A stretch of DNA of 64,000 bases from Streptomyces sp. S465 (GCF_026898115.1 NZ_CP114036.1:1116001-1180000), one strand, 5' to 3'; positions 49,851-59,231 are shown, counted from the stretch's first letter. Program-made: numbers and translations. The notes: generated by a model not told the origin, from the sequence alone.

Positions 49851-52034
49851 CTACCGCGGCACGTTCCGGGGCGGCGCACCCCGGTCGGCACCGTCCCGGA
49901 CATGGTCGGTGCGGTGCGCGGTGTCGCGGTCGCTGTCCACCGTGAGCACGGGCCTCTCCGGCGGCCGGGGGCGGCGCAGCCGGGCCAGCAGCAGGGCCAC
50001 ATCGTCGTCGGGTGCCCCGTGCAGCGCGGCCAGCACCTGGTCGCAGATCCGCTCCAGCGGGCCCTGGTGCCGGCGCAGCAGCTGGACCAGGGCGTGCAGT
50101 CCGACGTCGAGGGACTGATGGCGTTGTTCCACCAGGCCGTCGGTGAACAGGGCGAGCAGCGCGCCTTCGGCCAGCTCCCGTTCGACCGAGGCGAAGGGAA
50201 CGCCGCCGACGCCGAGCGGTGCGCCGGTGGGGAGGTCGATGAGCTCGGCGTCGCCGCCGGGCTGCACCAGCACCGGGGGCAGATGGCCGGCGGTGGACAT
50301 CTCGCACCGCCCGGTGCGCGGGTCGCAGACCGCGTAGAGGCAGGTGGCGATGGACTCCCCCAGGCTGGGCGTGATCTCGTCGAGATGGCACAGCAGCTTG
50401 GCCGGGGGCAGATCGAGCCGGGAGAAGGCCCGGGTAGCGGTGCGCAGCTGGCCCATGATCGCCGCGGCGTGGATGCCCTTGCCCATCACATCGCCGACCA
50501 CCAGCCCGACCTTGCCGTCCGGGAGGGGCAGCACATCGAACCAGTCGCCGCCGGCGGTGCTGACCGCGGGCAGATACCGGGAGGCGATCTCCAGGCCGTC
50601 CATATCGCGTGGCTGCTGGGAGAGCAGGCTGCGCTGGAGGGTGAGCGCGGCGTCCCGTTCGCGGGCGTAGAGCCGGGCGTTGTCGATGCACATGGCGGCG
50701 CGGATGGCCAGTTCGCAGGCGAGGGTGCGGTCCTCCTCGTCGAAGGGCTTGGGGTTGATGGTGCGGTGCAGGCTGAGGGTGCCGAGCACACTGCCGCGGG
50801 CGATCAGCGGGGCGGCGATGTAGGAGTGGACGCCCTCGCGGATCAGCACCTCGGCGGCGGTGTCGTCACGGGCGATCCGCCGCACGTCCCGCTCGGTCAC
50901 GTACGGCAGCAGCATCGACCGGCCGTCGCGGACGCACTGGGTGATCAGCCGGGTGGGGTCGTAGCGGGCGATCTCCCCGACCGGGTCCGCCGCGTGGACG
51001 GCGTCGGTGGGATAGCCGGCGGCGACGGCGAGCGCCCGGAAGCGGGCGGAGCCGTCGGTCCACACCCGGGGCGTGGCCTCGCGGTGCACCACGGAGTCCA
51101 GGACGTCGACGGCCGCGAGGTCGGCGAGCCGGGGCACCGTGACATCCGCGAGTTCCTGGGCGGTCTGCCGCAGATCCAGCGTGGTGCCGATGCGGACGCT
51201 CGCGTCGGCGATCACGGCGAGCCGCTCCCGCGCCTCGGCGACCTCGCTGGCCTCCCGGTGGCGCCGGGAGATGTCCATGACCGAGGCGGCGATGCCCAGG
51301 ATCCGGCCGCTGGGGTCCTCCAGCCGGTAGTACGACTCCGACCAGGCGTGGTCATGGTCGGGGTCGGCGGGGGTCCGGCCGACGCTCTGCTGGTCCAGCA
51401 GCGGTTGACCGGACTCCAGCACATGCCGCATGGCGGCCTCGATGGCCTCGCTGTCGAGTCCCGGCAGCACCTCCCCGATGCGGCGGCCGCGCACCTGGGA
51501 CTCGGTGGTGGCGTTCATCTGCTCCAGGGCCGGGTTGGCGCGCAGCCAGCGCAGCTCGGTGTCGAACACCGCGAGTCCCACCGGCGACTGTTTGACCAGA
51601 AAACCGGATACGGCCAGATCGGTCTCCAGCCGCCGCACGGTCCCCTCGTCGGCGGCCAGCCCGAGGGCGTAGACATCGCCGTGCACATCGCGCAGCCCCA
51701 TGGTGCGGAACTCCACCTTGAGGGTGGAGCCGTCCGGGAGGCGGACCGGGAACACACCGGCCCAGGTGTCGCCCGCCCGTACCCGCGCGAAGAGCTCCAC
51801 GGCCGCCCGCCGGTCCTGCGGGTGGACCAGCAGCTTGTCCGCACGGCGCCCCAGCGCCTCGGCCGCGGAGAAGCCGAACAGCTGCTCGGCCTCCGGGCTC
51901 CACAGGGCGATCCGTCCGTCGGCGTCCAGTACCACGGCGGCGACCCGCAGCAGGTCGAGCACCCCTCCCGGGCCGGCCGCCAGGCTGCTGGCGCCCGCCT
52001 CGCTCCCCTGGTCAACACGGTCATGCGTGGTCAT
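49851..52034 (-). CDS. PAS/GAF-sensor SpoIIE-type protein phosphatase
   Basis: 727 aa. Two PAS domains (about 25-145 and 150-265; VVLDADGRIALWSPEAEQLF, AVFDTELRWLRANPALEQMN), a GAF domain (about 285-455; LADVTVPRLADLAAVDVLDS, GVHSYIAAPLIARGSVLGTL), then SpoIIE/PP2C (about 475-700) with ASRYLPAVSTAGGDWFDVLP, VGLVVGDVMGKGIHAAAIMG, LALFTDGLVEQR, and the metal Asp in APDDDVALLLARL. Dephosphorylates anti-anti-sigma factors, releasing sigma factors on a signal. The frame ends in a short RPRPPERPV tail. Follows the caspase-like gene by 105 bp on the same strand. Confidence 0.93.
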   Translation of the reverse strand: MTTHDRVDQGSEAGASSLAAGPGGVLDLLRVAAVVLDADGRIALWSPEAEQLFGFSAAEALGRRADKLLVHPQDRRAAVELFARVRAGDTWAGVFPVRLPDGSTLKVEFRTMGLRDVHGDVYALGLAADEGTVRRLETDLAVSGFLVKQSPVGLAVFDTELRWLRANPALEQMNATTESQVRGRRIGEVLPGLDSEAIEAAMRHVLESGQPLLDQQSVGRTPADPDHDHAWSESYYRLEDPSGRILGIAASVMDISRRHREASEVAEARERLAVIADASVRIGTTLDLRQTAQELADVTVPRLADLAAVDVLDSVVHREATPRVWTDGSARFRALAVAAGYPTDAVHAADPVGEIARYDPTRLITQCVRDGRSMLLPYVTERDVRRIARDDTAAEVLIREGVHSYIAAPLIARGSVLGTLSLHRTINPKPFDEEDRTLACELAIRAAMCIDNARLYARERDAALTLQRSLLSQQPRDMDGLEIASRYLPAVSTAGGDWFDVLPLPDGKVGLVVGDVMGKGIHAAAIMGQLRTATRAFSRLDLPPAKLLCHLDEITPSLGESIATCLYAVCDPRTGRCEMSTAGHLPPVLVQPGGDAELIDLPTGAPLGVGGVPFASVERELAEGALLALFTDGLVEQRHQSLDVGLHALVQLLRRHQGPLERICDQVLAALHGAPDDDVALLLARLRRPRPPERPVLTVDSDRDTAHRTDHVRDGADRGAPPRNVPR

Positions 52035-52139
52035 ACCGGCACCTCACCGGCTCGCCGTGTCCTCCTACTGTCATACCTCGCCCGGCGGGCCACCGCACAT
52101 GGATGGGCCACGGGCGCGGTGCGGATTCCGGGCTCCGGC

Positions 52140-52994
52140 TCAGATGGTGAAGGGCCGCTGCCGGGCGAAGGCGGTGTTCGGCGCACCCGCCTGGAAGAGG
52201 TTGGGCGTCTGGTCGGGCGGCATCCGCTTGACGATCTCCCGGTGCAGTCCGCGGTAGCTTCCCGCGAAGGCGCCGCCCCGCCAGACCTCCAGCAGGGTGC
52301 CGGTGAACAGGCCGTTGACGATCCCGTCGGCGGAGGTCTGGTTGTCCTGGCAGCCGGAGATCTCCAGCACGCTGGCGTCGATCCTGGCGAGGTCCTTGGC
52401 GGTGCGGGTGTTCTGGATGCGGTCGTAGACCTCGCGGTCGCGCCGGTAGACGGCGGACTGCACCGACTGGGGCATGGCCCGGATCCTGCGGCCGACCTCC
52501 TCGGGATCGGTGGTGCTGAAGCGCCGGTCGAGCTCCTGGGGGCTGAGCATCTCGGTCAGCAGCCGGGCCACCGTGCCGCTGTGGCAGCTGTCGGAGAGCA
52601 GCCAGATCCGCACCCCCTTGGCGAACTTCCCGAAGAGCTCGAAGAGCTCGTCGTCGACCAGCTGCCGGTCGTAGAGCACCCAGGTCTCGTCGAGGCGGTC
52701 GCCGGTCTCGTCGTGGTTGAGATCGGGCACCTGGCCGCCGTGGCCCGAGTAGGTGAGGAAGAGGATGTCCCCCTCGGCCAGCCGCCCGGCGGCGGCCTCC
52801 AGGGTGGCGGTGACCGTCTCGGCGGTGGCGGCCTGGCTCAGCAGCGGATCGGTCACATCGAACCCGGCGGCGTCGGCGAGGCGGGCCATGTCCATGGCGT
52901 CCTGCTCACAGGCGCCCAACTCACCGTTCCAGCCGCCGTACGCGGCCGCGTCGACCTGGTTGAGTCCGATATGGACGGAGAGACCGGTTGCCAT
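52140..52994 (-). CDS. Caspase-fold peptidase (metacaspase type)
   Basis: 284 aa from ATG 52994. Peptidase C14 fold: SVHIGLNQVDAAAYGGWNGE, ACEQDAMDMARLADAAGF, catalytic His85 in FLTYSGHGGQVPD and Cys137 in LLSDSCHSGT, both intact. Later ISGCQDNQTSADGIVNGLFTG. No signal peptide and no added domain. Bacterial metacaspases cleave after Arg/Lys and often take part in stress, development or defence. It sits beside a SpoIIE phosphatase and, 213 bp upstream, the two-gene RsbW-like unit. Confidence 0.92.
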   Translation of the reverse strand: MATGLSVHIGLNQVDAAAYGGWNGELGACEQDAMDMARLADAAGFDVTDPLLSQAATAETVTATLEAAAGRLAEGDILFLTYSGHGGQVPDLNHDETGDRLDETWVLYDRQLVDDELFELFGKFAKGVRIWLLSDSCHSGTVARLLTEMLSPQELDRRFSTTDPEEVGRRIRAMPQSVQSAVYRRDREVYDRIQNTRTAKDLARIDASVLEISGCQDNQTSADGIVNGLFTGTLLEVWRGGAFAGSYRGLHREIVKRMPPDQTPNLFQAGAPNTAFARQRPFTI

Positions 52995-53207
52995 GGGGGG
53001 GCTCCTTGGGTCGAGGACGGGCGGCGGCTCACCACCACTCGCCCCGAAGCGATGAGTCGCCACGAAGCGATGATGAGGCGCCGCGCCCCGCCGTGCCCTG
53101 TTCTCCGGCCCCATCCGGAGGAGGCCCGCGGTACGGCCTCAGCCCTTCCCGCACCCTTTCCGGACCCTTCGCACGCCCCTCGTACGCCCTCGGCGCCCTC
53201 CCGGCCG

Positions 53208-53729
53208 TCAGGCCCGGCGCGGCCGCAGCACATCCGGGAGGCCGGGCCGGTCGACGGCCTCCTCGAGCGCGGCGCGCAGGGTACGGCTGTCGGTGAGGCC
53301 GCCGCCGGGCCGGATCAGCCAGACATGGCCCTGCCGGACGCAGCCGGGCCTGGGGCAGCGCAGCACCCGGCCCGGTCCGGCGGCGGCCACCGTGCGGCGG
53401 CGGGCGTACGCCGTCCCGACCAGCCAGCCCTTCCACTCGGCCGCGGCTCCCGGCGGCACGAGGAAGGAGAGCACATGGCTGGCGGTGGCGAGCATCACCG
53501 GCCCCGCCGCGTCGCGCCGCCGCAGCGCCTGGACCACCGCGCTGCCGATGTCGCCGGACATCCGCACCAGATCGAAGACCCGGCCCACCGGCAGATCGGC
53601 GAGGCCGTTGCCGCTGGCCCACTGCAGCCGCACCCGCCCCGGGTCGTCGCTCGCGGCCAGCAGCCATTCGGCCGCGTCGGCCTCCACCGTGACCCGCATC
53701 CGGCGGTCACCATGCGCGCCCGCGGTCAT
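53208..53729 (-). CDS. Small cytoplasmic protein, prim-pol-like Streptomyces family
   Basis: 173 aa from ATG 53729, overlapping the ATPase stop (ATGA). Pattern: LQWASGNGLADLPVGRVFDL, VRMSGDIGSAVVQALRRRDA, AGPVMLATASHVLSFLVPPG, then CPRPGCVRQGHVWLIRPGGG and LTDSRTLRAALEEAV. This looks like the Streptomyces family often annotated as bifunctional primase/polymerase-like, without its catalytic residues being evident. Cys-x4-Cys (CPRPGC) could bind metal. Co-translated with the RsbW-like ATPase, so perhaps works with it. Confidence 0.65.
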   Translation of the reverse strand: MTAGAHGDRRMRVTVEADAAEWLLAASDDPGRVRLQWASGNGLADLPVGRVFDLVRMSGDIGSAVVQALRRRDAAGPVMLATASHVLSFLVPPGAAAEWKGWLVGTAYARRRTVAAAGPGRVLRCPRPGCVRQGHVWLIRPGGGLTDSRTLRAALEEAVDRPGLPDVLRPRRA

Positions 53730-54298
53730 GAGGCGGTCCCCAGCGGCAGGGTGAACCACACCTTCTTCCCCCCGGCTCCCGGATCGGGCGGTTCGGTGCC
53801 CCAGTCGCCCGCCAGGTCGTCCACGATGGCCAGCCCCCGTCCGGACTCCTCGGTCGGCTCGGGCTGACGGACGACCGGGATCACGGGCGAGCCATCGGCC
53901 ACCTCCACCCGCAGCTCACGGCCGTAGCGTTCCAGCGAGACGGTGATGGTGACGGTGTCGGCGGGGCCGGAGCTGCCGTGTTCCACGGCGTTGGCGAACA
54001 GTTCGTTGGTGGCGAGGACGACATGGTCCACGACCCCGCCGAGCCGCCAGTCGCGCAGATGCGCGGCGACCATCCGGCGTACGGCGGCGGCGCGGTCGGG
54101 GAGGGCGGGGAACTCCGCCCGGAAGAGCCGGCGGGTGTCCAGCGGGATCACCGTCCTCTCCCCTCCGGACAGGGGAACGGGGATCGCCGCACCGGCCGGC
54201 CCGGTAACCGGCCCGGTAACCGGAGCGATGACCGGCCCGGTGGCCGAAGGGGTTCGCGGGCGGTTCGCGGAGACCGCGACACCGCGGGTCGCGCCCAT
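53726..54298 (-). CDS. RsbW-like ATP-binding anti-sigma/serine kinase
   Basis: 190 aa. ATG 54298 is chosen for the aggagg RBS 8 bp before it. N-terminal 45 residues are low complexity (TGPVIAPVTGPVTGPAG). HATPase_c_2 fold from about 65: VRRMVAAHLRDWRLGGVVDH, VVLATNELFANAVEHGS (N box), LRVEVADGSPVIPVV (G1), ESGRGLAIVDDLAGDWG (G2), KKVWFTLPL. Such proteins bind sigma factors or phosphorylate anti-anti-sigma factors. A gtaaccggcccg direct repeat in the DNA near 54205-54230 encodes the N-terminal tract. Confidence 0.9.
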   Translation of the reverse strand: MGATRGVAVSANRPRTPSATGPVIAPVTGPVTGPAGAAIPVPLSGGERTVIPLDTRRLFRAEFPALPDRAAAVRRMVAAHLRDWRLGGVVDHVVLATNELFANAVEHGSSGPADTVTITVSLERYGRELRVEVADGSPVIPVVRQPEPTEESGRGLAIVDDLAGDWGTEPPDPGAGGKKVWFTLPLGTAS

Positions 54299-54716
54299 CG
54301 TCTCGGCCTCCTCATCGGCCGACGCCGGCCGGTGTGACAGTCCTGGAAAGGATCGGCTCACGGTGTCGGTCCTCACGGTCCTCGGCGGTCTGTGGGCTCT
54401 GATGGCATACATGCACCTGGAGTGATTGATGTTCCGGCGAGCGGGTAAGCGCATTCTGGCGACCGACGGCGTGGCATCTGGGCTGGTGACAGGTGGTGCG
54501 CGCACCCCGCCCGACCCGCCTGGACCAGCTGCCACGGACGGAGACGGCCCGGTCGCGGTGAGTGCCGGATACCGGCATGGTTCCTCCTTCGAAGGCAGCG
54601 CAAAGCGCCATCGGTCGCCGTTCATGTAGACAAACGGTTGGACCGGCCGGTGGGGGAGAGGGCATGGGGGTTGTCCGGTTGTACGGGCGTAGTGGTTCGG
54701 GCTGTACGGTCCGGAC
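54299..54716. other. 418-bp divergent intergenic region
   Basis: Lies between the ATPase gene (minus) and the SDR gene (plus). No supportable gene; short frames on both strands lack RBS or conserved pattern. It should contain both promoters, but I can assign no boxes with confidence. Confidence 0.4.
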
Positions 54717-55541
54717 GTGGCAAGCGTGAGCGACGACCGCGAGAGGCGGCTCCGCCCGGGGGAACGGTCCGGTGTGGACGGCAAACGGGTCCTGGTGACC
54801 GGAGGCTCCCGGGGACTGGGTGAACAGATCGTACGGCTACTCGCCGCGGACGGGGCGCGGTTGGCCACCTGTGCGCGGACGCCGGAGGGGCTGCGCTCCC
54901 TCACGGCGTCCCTGAGCGCCGAGGGACACGGGGAGCTGTTCACCCGTACGCTGGACGTCACCGAGCCGGAGATGCTGGAGGAGTTCGTCACCGCGGCGGC
55001 GGAACGTTTCAGCGGGCTGGACGGCGTGGTGGCCTGCGCCGGCGGCGCCCGCGGCCGCGGCATCGAGGAGGCCGACGCCCAGGACTGGTCGCTGACCTGG
55101 GAGATGAACGTCGGCCATACGGCCCGGCTGGTGAAGGCCGCGGTACCGCATCTGCGCCGCGCGGGCGGCGGCTCCGTGGTGGTGATCGCCTCCATCTCCG
55201 GCTGGAAGCCGGGCCCCCAGGCCCAGTACGGAGCGGCGAAGGCCGCCCAGATCCACCTCGCGGCCTCACTCGCCCGCGAACTGGGCCCGGACGGCATCCG
55301 GGTGAACACCGTCTCCCCGGGGTCCATGCTGATCCCGGGGAAGCGGTGGGACCGGATGCGCACCGAAGACCCCGAGGCCTGGGCCCGGTTCACGGCCGAG
55401 CTCCCGGGCGGTGAACCGGTCACCCCGCAGGAGGTCGCCCGCGTCGTGGCGTTCCTGCTCTCGGACGCCTCGAGCGGGGTCTCCGGTGCGCATCTGCCGG
55501 TGGACCGAGCCCAGAACGCCCCCACACCGGGAGGCTATTGA
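54717..55541 (+). CDS. SDR-family oxidoreductase
   Basis: 274 aa from GTG 54717 (GTG 54726 possible). NAD(P) loop VTGGSRGLGEQI (about 28-39), VVACAGGARGRG, catalytic Ser in VVVIASISGWKPG, Tyr-x3-Lys in AQYGAAKAAQIH, VNTVSPGSMLIPGK, and a C-terminal VAFLLSDASSGVSGAHLPVD. Full-length, all catalytic residues present. Substrate unknown. Convergent with the TPR regulator. Confidence 0.93.
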   Translation: MASVSDDRERRLRPGERSGVDGKRVLVTGGSRGLGEQIVRLLAADGARLATCARTPEGLRSLTASLSAEGHGELFTRTLDVTEPEMLEEFVTAAAERFSGLDGVVACAGGARGRGIEEADAQDWSLTWEMNVGHTARLVKAAVPHLRRAGGGSVVVIASISGWKPGPQAQYGAAKAAQIHLAASLARELGPDGIRVNTVSPGSMLIPGKRWDRMRTEDPEAWARFTAELPGGEPVTPQEVARVVAFLLSDASSGVSGAHLPVDRAQNAPTPGGY

Positions 55542-55574
55542 CCCCCTTGTGGGGAACGAGGGAGGCCCAACCCC

Positions 55575-56978
55575 TCAGGCGGCCGCCCCCAGCACCGTCC
55601 GGGAGCGCTGCTCGAAGTCCCGGACCATGGGCTCCCCGCGGTGTGGCCGCAGCCGGGTGCGGAAGTCGCGCAGGGCCTGGATCGAGCGCTCGCTGTGCAC
55701 CCCGCTGAGCGTGTCCAGCGCCTCGCCCGCGGTGCCGATGGCCTCGTCCAGCCGGTTCTGCTGGAGATAGGCCGTGGCCAGCACGGATCTGCTGATGGCC
55801 TGGCGCCGGCGCCGATCGGCGTTGGCGCGTACGGACTCGGCGGCGGAGTGCTCGGCCGCGGACGCGTTGCCCAGGTCGCGGAAGCACAGCGCCGCCTCGG
55901 CCGCCAGATAGTGGTGGTCGAGGAAGCGCACCCAGGGCGACTCCTGTTCGGGGCCCTGGCTGGCCTCCAGCCGGGCTTCGGCCGTGCGGAGCGACTTGGA
56001 CGCCTCCCGGGGCTGGTCCAGTGCGGCGTAGCCACGGGCGGCCATGGCGTGCAGCCGCATCAGCCCCAGCGGGCTTCCGGCGTGCTTGGCCGTGGCGATA
56101 CCGACCCGGGCCAGTTCGACCCCCGCCTCGGGCTGGCCCAGGTTGGTCGCCAGATGGGAGAGACCGGCCAGGATCTGACCGCCCAGGACCCGGTCGCCGC
56201 CCTCGGCGCACAGCCGCAGCGCCTGGGTCATATAACGCTGGGCCAGGCCGTATTCGGCGTTGTCGTAGCTGCTCCAGCCGGCCATCGCGGCCAGCTTGGC
56301 CGCGGCGGTGAACAGCTGGCGCCGCTCCTGCGGTGGCGCGCCGCGCTGCTGGAGCATGGGCACGACCTCGGTCGACAGATAGAGCACGATGCTGGCGCGG
56401 ACCTGGCCGCCGCCGAAGCGATTGTCCATCTCGTCGAACATGTTGATCGCTGCGTGGACCTGTTCGACGCGGCCGCCTTCGGCCGCTGGGGTGAGCCGGG
56501 CGGTGTCCTGGTTCTCGACCAGCCACAGCAGCCATTCGCGCTGCGGGGTCACCAGCGCGCCGGCGACGAAGGGCACCGCACCCAGCAGGCTGCGGCGGGA
56601 TATGTCGGTGGAGCCGAGTTCGGCGAGCGTGTGCAAGGTTTCTGCTACGTCCTCCCGGTAGGCCAGCGCGCGGGCGACGACCGGGCGCTGTCGGTCGGAG
56701 ATGAATCCCAGCTCGGCGGGGGCCACGGGCCTGCCGAGCCGGTGGGAGAGCACGGCGGCGATCAGCTCCGGCGTGGTGCCACGCGGCTGTCCGCCTTGCA
56801 GCCAGCGGGTGACGGACGCCTTGTCGTAGTTCGACTCGCGCCCCTGCCTACGGCCCAGTTCATTGACCCGGTGGGCCAATGAGGCGTAGGAGCACCCGGA
56901 TTCCTTCAGCGCGGCGGCCAACGCGGCGTTGACCGCGGCGCCTTGGCGCCCGCTTACCGGCTGTGCGTGATGCGTCAC
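55575..56978 (-). CDS. NsdA-like TPR regulator
   Basis: 467 aa. The N-terminus (about 15-70) is HTH-like: AALAAALKESGCSYASLAHR, NYDKASVTRWLQGGQPRGTT, PELIAAVLSHRLGRPV. The long C-terminal part (about 150-440) is helical TPR (GVELARVGIATAKHAGSPLG, YLQQNRLDEAIGTAGEALDT). This matches the Streptomyces NsdA family, of which SCO5582 is a negative regulator of development and antibiotic production; many paralogues exist, so orthology is not claimed. Divergent from the HTH/DUF397 pair over 278 bp, which include tgataattt near 57162 as a possible -10 element. Confidence 0.85.
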   Translation of the reverse strand: MTHHAQPVSGRQGAAVNAALAAALKESGCSYASLAHRVNELGRRQGRESNYDKASVTRWLQGGQPRGTTPELIAAVLSHRLGRPVAPAELGFISDRQRPVVARALAYREDVAETLHTLAELGSTDISRRSLLGAVPFVAGALVTPQREWLLWLVENQDTARLTPAAEGGRVEQVHAAINMFDEMDNRFGGGQVRASIVLYLSTEVVPMLQQRGAPPQERRQLFTAAAKLAAMAGWSSYDNAEYGLAQRYMTQALRLCAEGGDRVLGGQILAGLSHLATNLGQPEAGVELARVGIATAKHAGSPLGLMRLHAMAARGYAALDQPREASKSLRTAEARLEASQGPEQESPWVRFLDHHYLAAEAALCFRDLGNASAAEHSAAESVRANADRRRRQAISRSVLATAYLQQNRLDEAIGTAGEALDTLSGVHSERSIQALRDFRTRLRPHRGEPMVRDFEQRSRTVLGAAA

Positions 56979-57256
56979 CGTGACCGTCCCTGGTTCGAGC
57001 CACGGCAGTGCACGGGATCCCCGCCGTGCGGCGCCGACCCGTCGGCCGGTGACCTCAACGACGCTGTGGACATGGGTAGTTGGGAGCCCTCGCCATGGAG
57101 GGTGAGATGGGTCACGTGCTCACTATGAGTGGTGATGCCGTCACGCCGCAAGCTTCGTTCTGATAATTTCAAAGCGATCCACTCGCTCTGTCTGTGTCAT
57201 CCATCGCGTGGCACACTGTGCAGGCATATGACAGCCATTCCTCCGGGAGGCGGGAC

Positions 57257-58123
57257 GTGAGCGAGGCACGGCCGGCCGGCGCCGCCCCCACCGTTCTGCG
57301 CAGAGTCCTGGGCAAGCGTCTGCGGTTTCTGCGCGAACGGGCGAAGGTGTCGTTCGAGGAAGCCGCGAAAGCCATCGAGGTCACCCCGTTGACCGTGCGC
57401 AGGATGGAGAAGGCGGAAGTCGGACTCAAGATCCCGTATGTGAAGGAGCTGCTGCGGAACTACGGCGTCCGCGGTGCGGAGATCGATGATTTCCTGGCCC
57501 TGGCGCGGGAGGCCAACCAGCCGGGGTGGTGGCATCAGTTCCGCGATGTGCTCCCGGACTGGTTCAGTGCCTACGTCAGCCTGGAGAGTGAGGCCACCGT
57601 CATCCGGGCGTACGAGCCCCACTACGTCCCCGGGCTGCTTCAGACAGAGGACTACGCACGAGCGGTCCTGCGCATGGGCTTCCCCCATGACACCGAGGAG
57701 GAGCTGGAGCGCCGGATCGCGCTGCGCGTCAAGCGCCAGAGTTTGTTCACCAAGCCGGACGCGCCGACCATCTGGGCGATCCTCGACGAGACGGTGCTGC
57801 GCCGCCCGGTCGGCGGCCTGCCGGTGATGCGCGACCAGATCGACCATCTGATCGGCACCTTGGAGATCCCCAAGGTCAGGCTGCAGATCATGCGGTTCAC
57901 GGCGGGGCCGCACCCCGGAGCCTTCGGCCCCTTCCACTACTTCCGCTTCGGATTCTCCGAACTGCCGGACGTCGTCTACACCGAGAGCCTCACCGGGGCG
58001 GTCTATGTCGACAAGCCGGCCGAAGTCGTCGCCTATCTCGAGGTCCTGGACCGGATGGCGATCCAGGCCGAGCCGATCGGCGACACCAGCACCATCCTGG
58101 CCGAACTGCGTAAGGAGATCTGA
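57257..58123 (+). CDS. HTH/DUF5753 regulator (Scr1/XRE type)
   Basis: 288 aa from GTG 57257 (ggagg at 57246-57250, spacing 6). N-terminal XRE HTH (about 15-75): LGKRLRFLRERAKVSFEEAA, KAIEVTPLTVRRMEKAEVGL. The DUF5753 sensor (about 90-285) shows AYEPHYVPGLLQTEDYARAV, LRVKRQSLFTKPDAPTIWAI, LDETVLRRPVGG. Pairs with DUF397 one base downstream; such pairs are numerous in Streptomyces and affect development and antibiotic production, behaving in some cases like toxin-antitoxin units. Confidence 0.93.
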   Translation: MSEARPAGAAPTVLRRVLGKRLRFLRERAKVSFEEAAKAIEVTPLTVRRMEKAEVGLKIPYVKELLRNYGVRGAEIDDFLALAREANQPGWWHQFRDVLPDWFSAYVSLESEATVIRAYEPHYVPGLLQTEDYARAVLRMGFPHDTEEELERRIALRVKRQSLFTKPDAPTIWAILDETVLRRPVGGLPVMRDQIDHLIGTLEIPKVRLQIMRFTAGPHPGAFGPFHYFRFGFSELPDVVYTESLTGAVYVDKPAEVVAYLEVLDRMAIQAEPIGDTSTILAELRKEI

Positions 58124-58124
58124 G

Positions 58125-58364
58125 ATGCACGACCCCGTCTACAGCGGAATGCCGGCCACGGACCTGGGCACGGAGGGCTGGGAGAAGCCCTGGAGCGGGT
58201 CCAACGGCGGCACCTGCCTCGAGGCCAAGCGGCTGCCGGACGGGCGGGTGGCGCTGCGCCAGTCCACCGACCCGACCGGGCCCGCGCTGATCTACACCCG
58301 CTCGGAGATGGCGTCCTTCCTGGCGGCGGCGAAGGCCGGCGAGGCGGACTTCCTCATCTCGTAG
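58125..58364 (+). CDS. DUF397 protein
   Basis: 79 aa, starting one base after the HTH stop. Standard pattern: WEKPWSGSNGGTCLEAKRLP, RVALRQSTDPTGPALIYTRS, EMASFLAAAKAGEADFL. Partner of the HTH/DUF5753 regulator, whose activity it is believed to modulate. Confidence 0.94.
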   Translation: MHDPVYSGMPATDLGTEGWEKPWSGSNGGTCLEAKRLPDGRVALRQSTDPTGPALIYTRSEMASFLAAAKAGEADFLIS

Positions 58365-58559
58365 CGCGGGCCCGCGCACGGCCGGCCGCCCCGGTCGGCC
58401 TCGTCCCCGTCGAAAACCACTACGCCCGCACAACCGCACAACCCCGCAGCGCACTCCCGTCCCCGCCGTCCCGCCACGCACACTGAAGACGCCGTGGCGG
58501 GCGGCGGTGTCGTCCCCTCTTGCGCAGCGACGGGACCAATGGGACGACGGGATGCCGGA

Positions 58560-59165
58560 ATGAACCTCGACCACGCGGTGGCACGGCACCGCACCCTGAT
58601 CGTCGAGGGCTGCGACGGGGTCAGCAGGGACGCGTTGCTGACCGGGCTCGCCCGCCGGCACGGCTACACCGTCACCCGCGCCTCCCCCGACCTCCCCCAT
58701 GTCGATCCGGTCCGGCCCTACCGCGAGCTCCTCCAGCACCACGGGGCGCTCGCCGTCGACGCCGGTCTGGTCGGCGAGCTCGTCTACGGGCCGCTGCGCC
58801 GCGGGCACTCCCGGGTGACCTGGATCCAGGCGTTCGACTTCGCCGAGGCGGTGGCCGAGCGCCACGGCGCCTTCGTCCATATGACGGCCCCGGTGCCGTT
58901 GCTGGCGGACCGGCTGGCCGCGTGCGGCGCCCCACCGGCGGCGCTCGCGGAGATCGACGCCGCGGTGACCGGCTATGACCACGCCTTCTCCACCCTCGCC
59001 GAGCACGCCCCGGTGCTCACCGTCGAGGAGCGGCCGGCCTCCGGCGGCGGCCCGGACCCCGATCCGGGCCGCGACGAGGCGGTGGCCGAGCCCCCGGTGG
59101 CCTCGTTCGCCCGGCGCCTGCCTCGCATCCGCTCCCCCGTGCCGTTCTGCGCCCCGCATCGCTGA
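58560..59165 (+). CDS. Thymidylate-kinase-like protein with eroded P-loop
   Basis: 201 aa from ATG 58560 (in-frame ATG 58539 also possible). Start LIVEGCDGVSRDALLTGLAR matches the thymidylate kinase P-loop region (consensus xxEGxDGxGKS/T), but the Gly-Lys-Thr/Ser core is changed to V-S-R-D. Later VDAGLVGELVYGPLRRGHSR and MTAPVPLLADRLAACG resemble the DR(Y/H) and lid areas. ATP binding is therefore doubtful. Last 30 residues are Pro/Arg-rich. Sits between DUF397 and a SAM methyltransferase; function unknown. Confidence 0.75.
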   Translation: MNLDHAVARHRTLIVEGCDGVSRDALLTGLARRHGYTVTRASPDLPHVDPVRPYRELLQHHGALAVDAGLVGELVYGPLRRGHSRVTWIQAFDFAEAVAERHGAFVHMTAPVPLLADRLAACGAPPAALAEIDAAVTGYDHAFSTLAEHAPVLTVEERPASGGGPDPDPGRDEAVAEPPVASFARRLPRIRSPVPFCAPHR

Positions 59166-59231
59166 ACTCTCCGGCACCGGCCTTACGTTGGTGCCCCACG
59201 ACCCGCAGACACACGGCAGGAGACCGGCTCC

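Noticed and set aside
49902..53867. Very long open frame on the plus strand opposite the SpoIIE and caspase genes (over 1300 codons)
   Set aside because: Arises from third-position GC bias opposite real genes; no domain pattern, no RBS, repetitive G/R/A/D composition.
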